Source of the DNA: an uncultured Helicobacteraceae bacterium | GTDB lineage: Bacteria; Campylobacterota; Campylobacteria; Campylobacterales; Helicobacteraceae | Assembly: GCA_944323755.1 (NCBI GenBank) | Contig: CALUTR010000004.1 | Span: 177,340 to 241,339 of the forward strand | DNA length: 64,000 nucleotides | Reading direction: 5' to 3' | Shown: positions 36,062-45,121 of the stretch, piece after piece | Layout of the letters: every line of letters starts with the position of its first letter | How positions within the stretch are numbered: the stretch's first letter is position 1 | Notes under the pieces: model-generated | Told to the model about the DNA's origin: nothing | What the model saw: the letters and a program-made list of their open reading frames with translations, nothing else | Database searches by the model: none | Program-made: the position numbers and the translations under genes

Positions 36062-37015
36062 TTGAAATTGGAAATTAAATGTGATTCTGCAACGCAAATG
36101 CGACTTGATGTGTTTTTAAGTGCTAATTTGCACATTTCTCGAAGTCAGATTCCAAATTTAATAAAACATCAGCTAATCACCATAAATGGCAAGATTGCAA
36201 AAAAAGCTGGTGTTATAATCAAAGAAGATGACATTATAAAAGTAGAAAAACTCTCATTAGATGATAATGCTTTGTATAGCGTTGATTTTGATATTGAGAT
36301 TATATATGAAGATGATGAAATATTAGTTATCAATAAGCCCCCATATATCGCTACACACGGAGCACCATCTCTAAAAGAGAGTAGTTTGGTTGATTGGCTT
36401 AAGGCTAATAACAAGCAATTATCAAATATTAGTGGTGAAAAACGAGAAGGTATCGTTCATCGCCTTGATAAGCAAACAAGTGGTGCTATGGTTATTGCTA
36501 AAAATAATACCTCTCATTCGTCCTTGAGCTTGCAATTACAAAATAAAACTATGGGGAGATTCTATATTGCAATTATTGATACGCCTCTAAAAGATGATAT
36601 GCTAATAGAATGTAATTTATCTAGGAATCCAAAAAATCGTCTAAAAATATCAAAATCAGATAATGGTAGATATTCAAAAAGTAGGTTTTATAAATTATTA
36701 TTAAGCAAAGATTTTAAAATGGAATTAATTCTAGCAAAGCTCTACACAGGACGCACACATCAGATCAGAGCGCATTTAGAGAGTGTTAATAGGCATATTT
36801 TAGGCGATAGTTTATATGGATATAAAGGTAAAGATATGAGGGTGATGCTCCATTCGTATTTTTTATATTTAGAGCATTTAAAAAATGGTAAAATGTCGTT
36901 TTTTGCTAATATTTTTGATGATATGCAATCTGTTTTAGAGAACAATTTTGATATGGAGATGGTAGGTGAGATTCTTTCAAATATTCCATTTGGTGATCTT
37001 AGTAGCGATATTTAG
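36062..37015 (+). CDS. RluA-family pseudouridine synthase
   Basis: Isomerises specific uridines in 23S rRNA or tRNA. The 317-residue protein has an S4-like RNA-binding domain (about 10-65) and a catalytic domain with GIVHRLDKQTSGAMVIAKN, containing the catalytic aspartate of HRLD, and TGRTHQIRAHL. It resembles RluD; the exact target is not determinable. A TTG start at 36062 gives a full S4 domain; a second TTG at 36068 is possible. Confidence 0.9.
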   Translation: MKLEIKCDSATQMRLDVFLSANLHISRSQIPNLIKHQLITINGKIAKKAGVIIKEDDIIKVEKLSLDDNALYSVDFDIEIIYEDDEILVINKPPYIATHGAPSLKESSLVDWLKANNKQLSNISGEKREGIVHRLDKQTSGAMVIAKNNTSHSSLSLQLQNKTMGRFYIAIIDTPLKDDMLIECNLSRNPKNRLKISKSDNGRYSKSRFYKLLLSKDFKMELILAKLYTGRTHQIRAHLESVNRHILGDSLYGYKGKDMRVMLHSYFLYLEHLKNGKMSFFANIFDDMQSVLENNFDMEMVGEILSNIPFGDLSSDI

Positions 37016-38156
37016 CGCTTGTTCTAGTACTTTATCGCAATTTAATGGAGTAAGTAGCAATATTCCAAAAATAAAAAATATCAAAACAATAGTTGGCGTT
37101 AGTTCTGTCGCATTTGAATGGGATATGATAACAGATCCAAATGTAAAAGGCTATGTCGTTTATAGAAATAGTGGCGATGGATACAAAGAAATAGCCCATA
37201 TTGCAAATCCACTTACAAGCCATTATGTTGATACTTATTTAGTCCCAGAAAGAGAGTATAGTTATTATTTTCATACACTTGGAAAAGATGCGTATTCAGA
37301 TAGAAGCGATATTGTTAATATTAAGACTTCATATATTGATCCAGTTACAAATCTCTATGCTTCAAATGATTATCCAAGAAGGGTAAAATTACTTTGGAAT
37401 CCACATAAAAATCCATCAATATCGCATTATCTCATTCAAAGGGGCGATAATAATAATAACTTCAAAACGATCGCAACAATTGATAATAGATTATCTGTTG
37501 AGTATTTTGATAATAATTTAGATGATGCTAGTGTGTATAAATACAGAATTATAGCGGTTGATTTTTTAGGAACTCCATCGCGTCCAAGTAAAATTGTGGT
37601 TGCAAAAACAAAAGATCGACCTACATTAAATATCAACCTTAGCGCTTCAAATAGCTATATTGATAGGATCGAATTGCAATGGAATCCTCAAGCAAATATT
37701 TCAAGCTATAAGGTTTATCGTGCAAATAAAAGCAATGGTCAGTATAATCACATCGCAAATACAAAAGATACGAAATTTATAGACACGCATAAATCACCCA
37801 ATGTAGAGTATTTTTATAAAGTTAGTGGTGTTGATATGGCAAATATCGAGAGTTTGTTAAGTAATGAAGTTAAAGGCAGCACAAAAGGTTTGCTTGAATC
37901 TCCAAATATCCTTAAGGGATATATTGATAATAATAAGGCTAGAATAGAGTGGAGCGGTAATATTAATGCTAAATATTATATTGTTTATAGATCAAGTGGG
38001 TTTTTTGGCGGTGTTGTGAAATTTAAAGTTAATGAAACTTATTTTATAGATAATGATATGGCAAATAATAAAGAATATACATATTATGTCGTAGCTGTTG
38101 ATGAATTTGGTATGGAATCTAAGCGATCCCAAGAAATAACATTGCAGATCAAATAA
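36966..38156 (+). CDS. Fibronectin type III repeat lipoprotein
   Basis: A 396-residue lipoprotein: signal peptide with lipobox (IFSAC), then about four fibronectin type III-like domains of about 90 residues. Repeated markers are WDMITDPNVKGYVVYRNSG, WNPHKNPSISHYLIQRG, WNPQANISSYKVYRANKS and AKYYIVYRSSG. A GTG start at 36966 lies 50 bases inside rluD and has a purine-rich ribosome site (GGAGATGG). Such proteins mediate protein-protein contacts at the envelope. H. pylori has a counterpart at this place. Confidence 0.8.
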   Translation: MRFFQIFHLVILVAIFSACSSTLSQFNGVSSNIPKIKNIKTIVGVSSVAFEWDMITDPNVKGYVVYRNSGDGYKEIAHIANPLTSHYVDTYLVPEREYSYYFHTLGKDAYSDRSDIVNIKTSYIDPVTNLYASNDYPRRVKLLWNPHKNPSISHYLIQRGDNNNNFKTIATIDNRLSVEYFDNNLDDASVYKYRIIAVDFLGTPSRPSKIVVAKTKDRPTLNINLSASNSYIDRIELQWNPQANISSYKVYRANKSNGQYNHIANTKDTKFIDTHKSPNVEYFYKVSGVDMANIESLLSNEVKGSTKGLLESPNILKGYIDNNKARIEWSGNINAKYYIVYRSSGFFGGVVKFKVNETYFIDNDMANNKEYTYYVVAVDEFGMESKRSQEITLQIK

Positions 38157-39323
38157 ATGCCACATTTTTATGCACATAAAATAGATGATATCGCGTATCC
38201 AGCGATTGAAAATGGCTTTTTAGTTTCCTTTATAGCTAAGAATATTAAATATGATAATGATCATTTAGTATTAATTAAATATGGAGATTCTAGTTTTTTC
38301 TTTACGCAGCAAAACAGAGATGATAAGGTATTAGTAAAATATAATAAACACCTAAAATATAATTCTCTTAATGCCATCAAAATGGCATTGCAAGCGTATA
38401 TGAAATTATGTAATGCAGATGTTTTTTTTCATAATCTCAATACAAAAAATCACAAAAATATTGCAAGTCAATATCTTTTGCTACCAAATCAAGAAAGTAT
38501 CACAAAGCTTTATAAACAATCAAGCAATTTATCCATAGAAATAGGATTTGGTTCAGGTAGGCATTTGTTAGATTTAGCACAGAAAAATAAGGATATTGTT
38601 TTTTTAGGTATTGAAATCTACAATCCAGCAATAGCGCAGGTTTTAAATCAGATTCAGCTATTGAATTTAAAGAATCTATACATTATCAATGCAGATTGTA
38701 GAATTTTATTTAATATTTTGGATTCTCATAGTGTAGATTCTATATATTTGCATTTTCCAGTGCCTTGGGATAAAAATCCTCAAAAAAGAGTTTTTAGTAG
38801 AGAATTTTTAAAAGAATGTGAGCGTATTTTAAAGATTGGCGCATTTTTGGAGTTGCGTAGTGATAGTGTAGAGTATTTTGACTATGCTATAGATATATCA
38901 AATAGTTTTAATTCATTTGAAGTTGAAAGTTCTATAAATTCGCAAGCACGCATTATTAGTAAATATGAAGCAAGGTGGCAAAGGCAAAATAAGGATATCT
39001 ATGAAGCTAGATTTGTTTTAAGAAACTTTGTAGAATCTATAGATAACATAGAATCTAATTTTAGTTTTGATCATCTTGATATGCAAAAAATTTTAGATTC
39101 TAATGATTTAAAGATACTTGGTGATTCATATTTTTTGCATATAAAAAATATTTATAAGTTTAATGATGGATATGTGCTATTTGTGTTGTTTGGAGCATTT
39201 AATGCGCCAAGTAAAATTTATCTACTAATAAATAATAATGGAAGCGTAGAAATATTAGGTGATATAATAAAAACTAAGACAAATATACAAGCACTGCAGC
39301 TAATTAAAAAGTGGAGTAAATAA
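38157..39323 (+). CDS. trmB: tRNA (guanine-N7)-methyltransferase TrmB, long form
   Basis: Makes m7G46 in tRNA. The core (about 115-285) has the SAM motif IEIGFGSGRHL and the TrmB motif LHFPVPWDKNPQKR. At 388 residues it is far longer than the usual 210-240: about 115 residues precede and 100 follow the core, as in H. pylori. A T8 run lies at 38422-38429. The gene begins immediately after the preceding stop codon. Confidence 0.9.
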   Translation: MPHFYAHKIDDIAYPAIENGFLVSFIAKNIKYDNDHLVLIKYGDSSFFFTQQNRDDKVLVKYNKHLKYNSLNAIKMALQAYMKLCNADVFFHNLNTKNHKNIASQYLLLPNQESITKLYKQSSNLSIEIGFGSGRHLLDLAQKNKDIVFLGIEIYNPAIAQVLNQIQLLNLKNLYIINADCRILFNILDSHSVDSIYLHFPVPWDKNPQKRVFSREFLKECERILKIGAFLELRSDSVEYFDYAIDISNSFNSFEVESSINSQARIISKYEARWQRQNKDIYEARFVLRNFVESIDNIESNFSFDHLDMQKILDSNDLKILGDSYFLHIKNIYKFNDGYVLFVLFGAFNAPSKIYLLINNNGSVEILGDIIKTKTNIQALQLIKKWSK

Positions 39324-39324
39324 T

Positions 39325-39999
39325 TTGAAACAAGCAATTATTACGGCATCAAATCTTAATCTTGGATACAACAAAGATCCGCTTGTTATCTCAAATGCAA
39401 CATTCCAGATTAAAGAAGGTGAGTTTGTATTTATCACAGGTGTAAGTGGAAGTGGCAAATCAACATTACTTAGATCTATGTATGGGAATCTGCCAATTCG
39501 TGATGGTCATTTAAATATATGTGGATTTAATCTACATCATTCAAATAAAGCAAATATTATGAAATTAAGGCGTCAAATAGGTATTGTTTTTCAGGATTAT
39601 AAGCTTATTAAGGAATGGAATATTGAAAAAAATATTATGTTCCCTATGATAATCAACAACTTTCCTAAACATACTTACAAAATCAAAACAGAGCGTTTAC
39701 TAAAGCATGTGAAATTGGATCATAAGGCAAATAAATATCCATTGGAATTAAGTGGTGGAGAGCAGCAGAGGGTAGCGCTTGCGCGTGCATTAGCGGGGAA
39801 TCCAAAAATTATTTTTGCTGATGAGCCAACAGGGAATCTTGATGATTTTAGCAGTAATGTAATTTGGAATCTTTTGCGAGGTGTCAATGAGCAGTTGAAA
39901 ATTACAATTGTAGTTGTAACGCATAGAATGCCAGATAAAATAGATAGTAATTATAGGCATTTATTTATTGAAAATAAGGTCGTTTATGATATGGTTTAG
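39325..39999 (+). CDS. ftsE: Cell division ATP-binding protein FtsE
   Basis: ATPase of the FtsEX complex at the septum. The 224-residue protein has Walker [10 protein letters not shown] (about 39-47), signature [12 protein letters not shown], Walker [13 protein letters not shown] and switch histidine VTHR. A TTG start at 39325 follows GTGGAG. It overlaps ftsX by 14 bases and is followed by an EnvC-like gene, so the full FtsEX-activator module is present. Confidence 0.93.
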   Translation: MKQAIITASNLNLGYNKDPLVISNATFQIKEGEFVFITGVSGSGKSTLLRSMYGNLPIRDGHLNICGFNLHHSNKANIMKLRRQIGIVFQDYKLIKEWNIEKNIMFPMIINNFPKHTYKIKTERLLKHVKLDHKANKYPLELSGGEQQRVALARALAGNPKIIFADEPTGNLDDFSSNVIWNLLRGVNEQLKITIVVVTHRMPDKIDSNYRHLFIENKVVYDMV

Positions 40000-40798
40000 A
40001 CAATATTTATCGTTGCTTGTGCCGCTTATTGCGCTACTTATTGGTATTGAGAGCATATTGCTTATTAATCGTGCTGTTAAAAGCCACGAGGAAATTATCG
40101 GAAAAAATTATGCAATAGTTGTTGTTAGCAAAAGTGAAATTAAAGAAGAAGAATTAAAGCAGGCTATAAGCGATATTTATTCTATTAGAAATCTAGATAC
40201 AAGCATAATTTTGAGTGAAATTGATGCTAAATTTAAGGATTCCAATATCAATGATTTGAAAAAATCTCTCCCATTTTTCTATGCAATTACTCTAAATTCA
40301 TTCCCTAGTCAAAGTAAAATCAAAGAAATAGAAACAAGCTTGATGGCATTTTCTGGGATTACTAGAGTAGAGGCATTTAGTAAAACTCACGATCAAACTT
40401 ATAGATTGCTTGTTTTGTTAAAGGGTTGCATTATTGTTTTATCTGGGATTATTTTTATAATAAGTCTATTTTTGATGATTAAGCAAATTGAAGTTTGGCG
40501 TTTTGAACATAGCGAGAGAATGGAGATACTCACCTACTTGGGCGCACAATCAAAGCTAAAAAATGCACCACTTTATCGCTTAGCACTTATTAATTCAATG
40601 TTGTCTTCTTTGATTGTTGTTGTAATTGTTGCATTTATTGTAAATACAAATAAAATTTCATCTATTGTTTCTATGTTAGGGATTGATATATTTGGTGCTA
40701 CCACATTTATCATAGACTTTTTTGCACTTTTATTGATAGCTTGCATTATATCGATAAGCTCGGTATTGATGGTTATTTTATTTCAAAAAGAACCTTAA
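39986..40798 (+). CDS. ftsX: Cell division protein FtsX
   Basis: Membrane partner of FtsE that relays ATP hydrolysis to a periplasmic hydrolase activator. The 270-residue protein has an N-terminal membrane helix (about 5-27), a periplasmic domain (about 30-145) and three further helices. The ATG at 39986 is preferred to a TTG at 39968 because ATAAGGT lies just before it. It overlaps the next gene by one base. Confidence 0.88.
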   Translation: MIWFRQYLSLLVPLIALLIGIESILLINRAVKSHEEIIGKNYAIVVVSKSEIKEEELKQAISDIYSIRNLDTSIILSEIDAKFKDSNINDLKKSLPFFYAITLNSFPSQSKIKEIETSLMAFSGITRVEAFSKTHDQTYRLLVLLKGCIIVLSGIIFIISLFLMIKQIEVWRFEHSERMEILTYLGAQSKLKNAPLYRLALINSMLSSLIVVVIVAFIVNTNKISSIVSMLGIDIFGATTFIIDFFALLLIACIISISSVLMVILFQKEP

Positions 40799-42027
40799 TG
40801 CGTATTTTAATCCTTCTTTTATTTGTATTGTTTAATAGTGTTGTATTTGCTGATACAGCCTCTAGAATCCAGCGTAATGAAAAGCGCTTAAATACAATTA
40901 ATTCTAAGCAATCAGCACTTAGTAAAAAGCTAAAGAGTATTGGTGATAATATTAATGACAAAAATGCAAAAATAAATAATCTTGATAAGGAGATAAAAAG
41001 CTTGCAAAGATCCATAGATCTAAACCAAAAGCTATATCTTGAACAAGAAAAAATATTTGATGATTCACAAAAGAAGTTAAATTCTTTAACTGATAGATTA
41101 AATGTGTTGCAAAATGAGCTTATAGGTGTGATATTAAAAGATATGACAATTGCTATGATTTTAAACTCTAAAGAGCCTTTAAATGAAGATTCAATTGCAA
41201 ATGAAGAGATTTTGAAGCATTTAAGTGATTCTGCAAAAGAAAAAGTTGCTATGTTAATAAAAGAAAGAGAAAGACTTCAAGTAAATATTAAACTTGCACA
41301 AGAAAAAATTAATAATGCAAGAATGGTTATCGTCGCTCAAAAAGAGAAAAAAATAAAACTTGAAAACTCAAAATTAGAGCAACAAGCTTTGGCTAAGCGT
41401 ATGAAAGATGAAATAGAATCTTATAATGATGAGATAGAAAAATTAGATAATGAAAGGACACAGATTCAACAAATCTTGGTTGATTTAAATATATTACAAA
41501 AGAAAGAATTAGAAAACCAAGAATCAAAGCGTGAAAAATTACAGAAGGATGATAAAAATGCTCCTTCAATTGGAAACAATATTGCACCAATTGAAGTAAG
41601 ACAGATTGGTAGTTCTTATCGTAATGTAAGCACTGCGCGATACACTGGGAAAAAAACGATCGCACCGCTTAAGGATTATACAATTGAGACGAAATATGGA
41701 CCATATTTTGATCCTGTGTATAAAATAAAAGTTTTTAATGAATTTGTAACTTTTGGCGTAAAAAGGCGTAGCGCAGTCTTAAGCGTTCTTGATGGAAAAA
41801 TCGTATTTGCAAAAAGCACAGCTATGCTAAAGATGGTAGTAATTATAGAGCATAGCAATGGAGTTCATACGATTTATTCATATTTAGATGAGATACCAAG
41901 TAATATTAATGTTGGTGCTAGAGTGAAAAAAGGTAGCACGATAGCCTATGTATCGGATAAATTGAATTTTGAAGTTACGCAAAAAGATAAACATATAAAT
42001 CCACTTGATTTTGTATATATAAAATAA
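40798..42027 (+). CDS. EnvC-like coiled-coil protein with degenerate LytM domain
   Basis: A 409-residue exported protein: signal peptide (about 1-18), long coiled coil (about 20-245) and a C-terminal LytM/M23 fold (about 275-405). Zinc ligands are missing: the H-x3-D motif is replaced around VYKIKVFNEFVTFG, and the H-x-H motif by KLNFEV; only the HTIYSYL histidine remains. E. coli EnvC shows the same pattern: FtsEX recruits it, and its inactive LytM domain activates amidases. Position directly after ftsEX supports that role. The ATG at 40798 overlaps the ftsX stop (TAATG). Confidence 0.85.
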   Translation: MRILILLLFVLFNSVVFADTASRIQRNEKRLNTINSKQSALSKKLKSIGDNINDKNAKINNLDKEIKSLQRSIDLNQKLYLEQEKIFDDSQKKLNSLTDRLNVLQNELIGVILKDMTIAMILNSKEPLNEDSIANEEILKHLSDSAKEKVAMLIKERERLQVNIKLAQEKINNARMVIVAQKEKKIKLENSKLEQQALAKRMKDEIESYNDEIEKLDNERTQIQQILVDLNILQKKELENQESKREKLQKDDKNAPSIGNNIAPIEVRQIGSSYRNVSTARYTGKKTIAPLKDYTIETKYGPYFDPVYKIKVFNEFVTFGVKRRSAVLSVLDGKIVFAKSTAMLKMVVIIEHSNGVHTIYSYLDEIPSNINVGARVKKGSTIAYVSDKLNFEVTQKDKHINPLDFVYIK

Positions 42028-42051
42028 AAAAAACTAAAACTATGTCGATTT
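42025..42051 (+). promoter_or_regulatory. Candidate sigma28 (FliA) promoter for flaG-fliD-fliS
   Basis: TAAA at 42025-42028 and GTCGATTT at 42044-42051 match the FliA pattern TAAA...GCCGATAA with the correct spacing (17 bases between TAAA and CGAT). Six of eight -10 bases agree. The -35 TAAA coincides with the upstream stop codon. Transcription would begin near 42058, about 34 bases before flaG. Confidence 0.4.
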
Positions 42052-42091
42052 TTTAATATTATTTTCATATATATAAAGGGAGTTATTAATT

Positions 42092-42472
42092 ATGGATACA
42101 ACTATACAAAATATTGGTTATCAGGCACAATATAGTGTATTACAAGAAAGTAATTATGATGCTTCATCACAGCAAAATGTTTATACAACTAAGCTAAAAG
42201 TCGAAGATTCTAAGCTTAGCAATTTAAGCAAGGAAGAAAAAGATAATTTGGAACAACAACTGCTTAATTTAGTAAAAGAATTGAATGAAGAGATGGAGAC
42301 AATCAATACTGATTTGATGTTTGATTATGAAGATTCTATTTCTTCATTTGTGGTTACAATTAAGCAAAAAGACAGTGGTGAGATAATAAGGCAGATTCCA
42401 ACTGATGAAGCAATGGAATTAATGAAAAAAATGCGTGATATTGTAAGTGTGATATTAGATACTCAAGGTTAA
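42092..42472 (+). CDS. flaG: Flagellar protein FlaG
   Basis: A 126-residue FlaG-domain protein (about 50-120, including IRQIPTDEAMELMKKMRD) that by family limits flagellar filament length. The start follows AAAGGGAG. The 64-base gap upstream holds a sigma28-like promoter. It heads the flaG-fliD-fliS cluster, as in H. pylori. Confidence 0.87.
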   Translation: MDTTIQNIGYQAQYSVLQESNYDASSQQNVYTTKLKVEDSKLSNLSKEEKDNLEQQLLNLVKELNEEMETINTDLMFDYEDSISSFVVTIKQKDSGEIIRQIPTDEAMELMKKMRDIVSVILDTQG

Positions 42473-42483
42473 AAAGGCAATTT

Positions 42484-44511
42484 ATGAATCCACTTAGCTC
42501 GCTTGGAGTTGGTAGCGGTGTTTTGAATTATGATGTTATTGATAAGCTAAAAAAGGCTGATGAAAACGCACAAATAGCGCCTATTGATAAAAAACTTCAA
42601 GAAAATATCAATAAACAAACTGAACTCGTAGGGCTAAAAACAATGCTTGATACGATAAAGAATAGCTCAAGGAGAGTTTCTGATTACTCATCATATCTTG
42701 AACGCAATGTAACATCAAGCGATGAAAGCTCTCTAAAAGTTAGTGTAAATGCTGGTGTCCCTGTCCAAGATGTATCTGTCAAAGTAAATGAAATTGCAAA
42801 AAATTCTATCAATGAAATTGGTTTAAAATTTGCTTCAAGAGATGATTTATTTTCTAAAGCAGATACTATGATAAAGCTATATGTCAATGATAAACATTAT
42901 CATATAAAAATATCTGCCACAGATACATTAGGTGATGTCGCTCAAAAGATCATTGATGAAACAAAAGGTGATATCAATGCGTCTATTATGAAGACTGGAG
43001 AGGGTGATAGTGCATACTCATTGATGATAAATTCAAAAGAAACTGGTGCTAGCAATAATATATATTTTGGTAATACTTTAGTATCAAAGGATATTATGAA
43101 TGGTGCATTAAGCCTTGTTGATGGAGATCTAAGTATTACTATGATGGATTCCAATGGTGTGAATAAAACCTTTTCAATCAATGTATCAAACAACAATACA
43201 GAATCTAGACAAAATGCAAACATACTAAAAGAGGCGATTATCACTGCAATTAAACAAGATGCTGATATGGCAAAACTGCTTGAAAATGGTGATATTAGTG
43301 TTGATGTAAGCGGTGATGGCAAGCGGATTATTTTAAATGATAAGCGTGGATTTGGTATTAATATTGGTGGCACAAAATCAAATCAACTTTTTACAAATAA
43401 TAATATTTCTGAAGATGATACAATAGTTGGCAAAACTCAAATTGCATCTGGGTTGATTACTGGTGTTATCACGATAGGGAATAAGAATCTTGATTTATCC
43501 ACAATAACTTCAGCTAAAAATACAAAAGAGATGAATGAGACCGCGATAATTAGTGCTATTAATGCAATTGATGGTTATTATGCAAAGCTGAATGAAGATG
43601 GCTATCTTACGATTAATACAAATACTGGCGAAGTAATAATCAAGTCTTCAGAGGGTAATGGAGAGGCATTAAAAAAGCTAGGTTTGGAATCTGGTAAATT
43701 TATGGACTGGAGTGTTTTTGCAAAAAAACTTAATATAATGAATATACAGCAAGCATCAAATGCAAATATCACTTATAATGGTGTTAGTATAAGTCGCCCA
43801 AAAAATACCATTGATGATATTGCAAGTGGTATAACACTTGAGCTTTTATCTCCTAGTGATAAGGATATAAATGTAAGTATCGGAAGAAATAATTCTATGA
43901 TTGTGGAGGAGATCAAGGCATTTGTAGAAGGATATAATCAATTAATACCAAAGCTAGATGAGCTTACTAGATATGATGAGGATACAAAAATTGCTGGAAT
44001 CTTCAATAGTGTAGGTGATATTAAAACAATAAAAGGTTCGTTGCATAGAGCGTTAGCTAGCACCAGCTTTGTTGATGGTAGATATGAAAGTATGATTGAT
44101 TATGGGTTAAGTTTTAATGATAATGGCTTGCTTATTTTAGATGAGAGTAAATTGCAAAGTGCTTTGGCTACAGATTCTGATAAAGTGAGAGATTTTTTTA
44201 GAGGTGGCACTACGACAATTAATGGAAAAGAGGTGCAAACTCAAGGTATTTTTAGTTTTGTTTTAAAGGAATTAGATAATTTAACTACAGGCGATAATTC
44301 ACGATTGAAATTATTTGAAGAAAGTATAAAAAATGACGATAAACGATTGAAAGCTGATAGAGCTAGGAATCTTGAATTATTAAATAGTAGATATGAGATT
44401 ATGGCAAATAGATTTGCTGCGTATGATAGTCAAATAGCACGCGCTAATAATTCATTTAATAGCTTAAATATGATGATAGAACAATCCATAGCAGATAAAA
44501 AGAAAAATTAA
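42484..44511 (+). CDS. fliD: Flagellar filament cap protein FliD
   Basis: Forms the pentameric cap that folds flagellin at the filament tip. The 675-residue protein shows the FliD N-terminal domain (LGVGSGVLNYDVIDKLKKAD), a large variable centre, and the C-terminal coiled-coil domain with SRYEIMANRFAAYDSQIARA. The length is similar to H. pylori FliD (about 685) and longer than in E. coli. FliS follows within 15 bases. Confidence 0.94.
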   Translation: MNPLSSLGVGSGVLNYDVIDKLKKADENAQIAPIDKKLQENINKQTELVGLKTMLDTIKNSSRRVSDYSSYLERNVTSSDESSLKVSVNAGVPVQDVSVKVNEIAKNSINEIGLKFASRDDLFSKADTMIKLYVNDKHYHIKISATDTLGDVAQKIIDETKGDINASIMKTGEGDSAYSLMINSKETGASNNIYFGNTLVSKDIMNGALSLVDGDLSITMMDSNGVNKTFSINVSNNNTESRQNANILKEAIITAIKQDADMAKLLENGDISVDVSGDGKRIILNDKRGFGINIGGTKSNQLFTNNNISEDDTIVGKTQIASGLITGVITIGNKNLDLSTITSAKNTKEMNETAIISAINAIDGYYAKLNEDGYLTINTNTGEVIIKSSEGNGEALKKLGLESGKFMDWSVFAKKLNIMNIQQASNANITYNGVSISRPKNTIDDIASGITLELLSPSDKDINVSIGRNNSMIVEEIKAFVEGYNQLIPKLDELTRYDEDTKIAGIFNSVGDIKTIKGSLHRALASTSFVDGRYESMIDYGLSFNDNGLLILDESKLQSALATDSDKVRDFFRGGTTTINGKEVQTQGIFSFVLKELDNLTTGDNSRLKLFEESIKNDDKRLKADRARNLELLNSRYEIMANRFAAYDSQIARANNSFNSLNMMIEQSIADKKKN

Positions 44512-44526
44512 TAATTGAGGAATTTT

Positions 44527-44904
44527 ATGAATAGTCAAAATGCTTATAATATATATCAGCAAACTCATTCAAGAGTAGAATCTCCATCAAAATTAATAGA
44601 AATGTTATACGAAGGAATACTTAGATTTTCAAGTCTAGCAAAAAGAGGGATCGAAGTAGGTGATATAGAAAAAAAGATTTACTATATAAATAGAACTACA
44701 GATATTTTTACAGAACTTTTAAATGTGCTAGATTATGAAAATGGTGGAGATGTGGCGCATTATCTTACAGGTCTTTATATGCAACAAATAAAATTTCTAA
44801 CCCAAGCAAATGTTGAAAATAATACAGAAAAAATAGATATTGTTATTAAAGTTACCAGAGGATTATTAGAGGCATGGAGAGAGATACATCAATATGAACT
44901 CTAG
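44527..44904 (+). CDS. fliS: Flagellin export chaperone FliS
   Basis: Binds flagellin C-termini before export. The 125-residue helical protein starts MNSQNAYNIYQQTHSRVESP, close to the family pattern, and has LIEMLYEGILRF. The ATG at 44527 follows GAGGAA (44516-44522); the TTG at 44515 overlaps that ribosome site. It overlaps the next gene by 11 bases. Confidence 0.92.
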   Translation: MNSQNAYNIYQQTHSRVESPSKLIEMLYEGILRFSSLAKRGIEVGDIEKKIYYINRTTDIFTELLNVLDYENGGDVAHYLTGLYMQQIKFLTQANVENNTEKIDIVIKVTRGLLEAWREIHQYEL

Positions 44905-45121
44905 TCAATGGTTAAATGAGTTAAAAATTGCAGTAATAAATAAAGATGATGAAAAAGTTCTTTTTTTAATAGATGATTTACCAAAATTTGATAGTATTGA
45001 TGATTTAATTTGTGCTAGAGAAATTGTAAGAGATTTTATAAAAAAGCTTCAATTTGAAAAAGATGCATTGCATAAAGGTATTTTAAAATTGAAGCAGACT
45101 CGAGTATTTTTGGAGGGGTAA
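44894..45121 (+). CDS. Small helical protein in the fliT position
   Basis: A 75-residue, charged, probably all-helical protein that overlaps fliS by 11 bases. In many bacteria fliD-fliS is followed by the FliD chaperone fliT, which is also small and helical; this is shorter and I see no FliT motif, so the role is inferred from place only. It is followed at once by the DUF2156 gene. Confidence 0.6.
   Translation: MNSSQWLNELKIAVINKDDEKVLFLIDDLPKFDSIDDLICAREIVRDFIKKLQFEKDALHKGILKLKQTRVFLEG

Noticed and set aside
38422..38429. T8 tract in trmB, and A8 tracts in dnaG (1162-1169) and lysC
   Set aside because: Such lengths are common in AT-rich coding sequence; the frames are intact and the genes are housekeeping.
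40741..40797. In-frame upstream extension of the EnvC-like gene
   Set aside because: It would bury the signal peptide behind 19 residues and lies wholly within ftsX; ATG 40798 in the TAATG overlap fits better.
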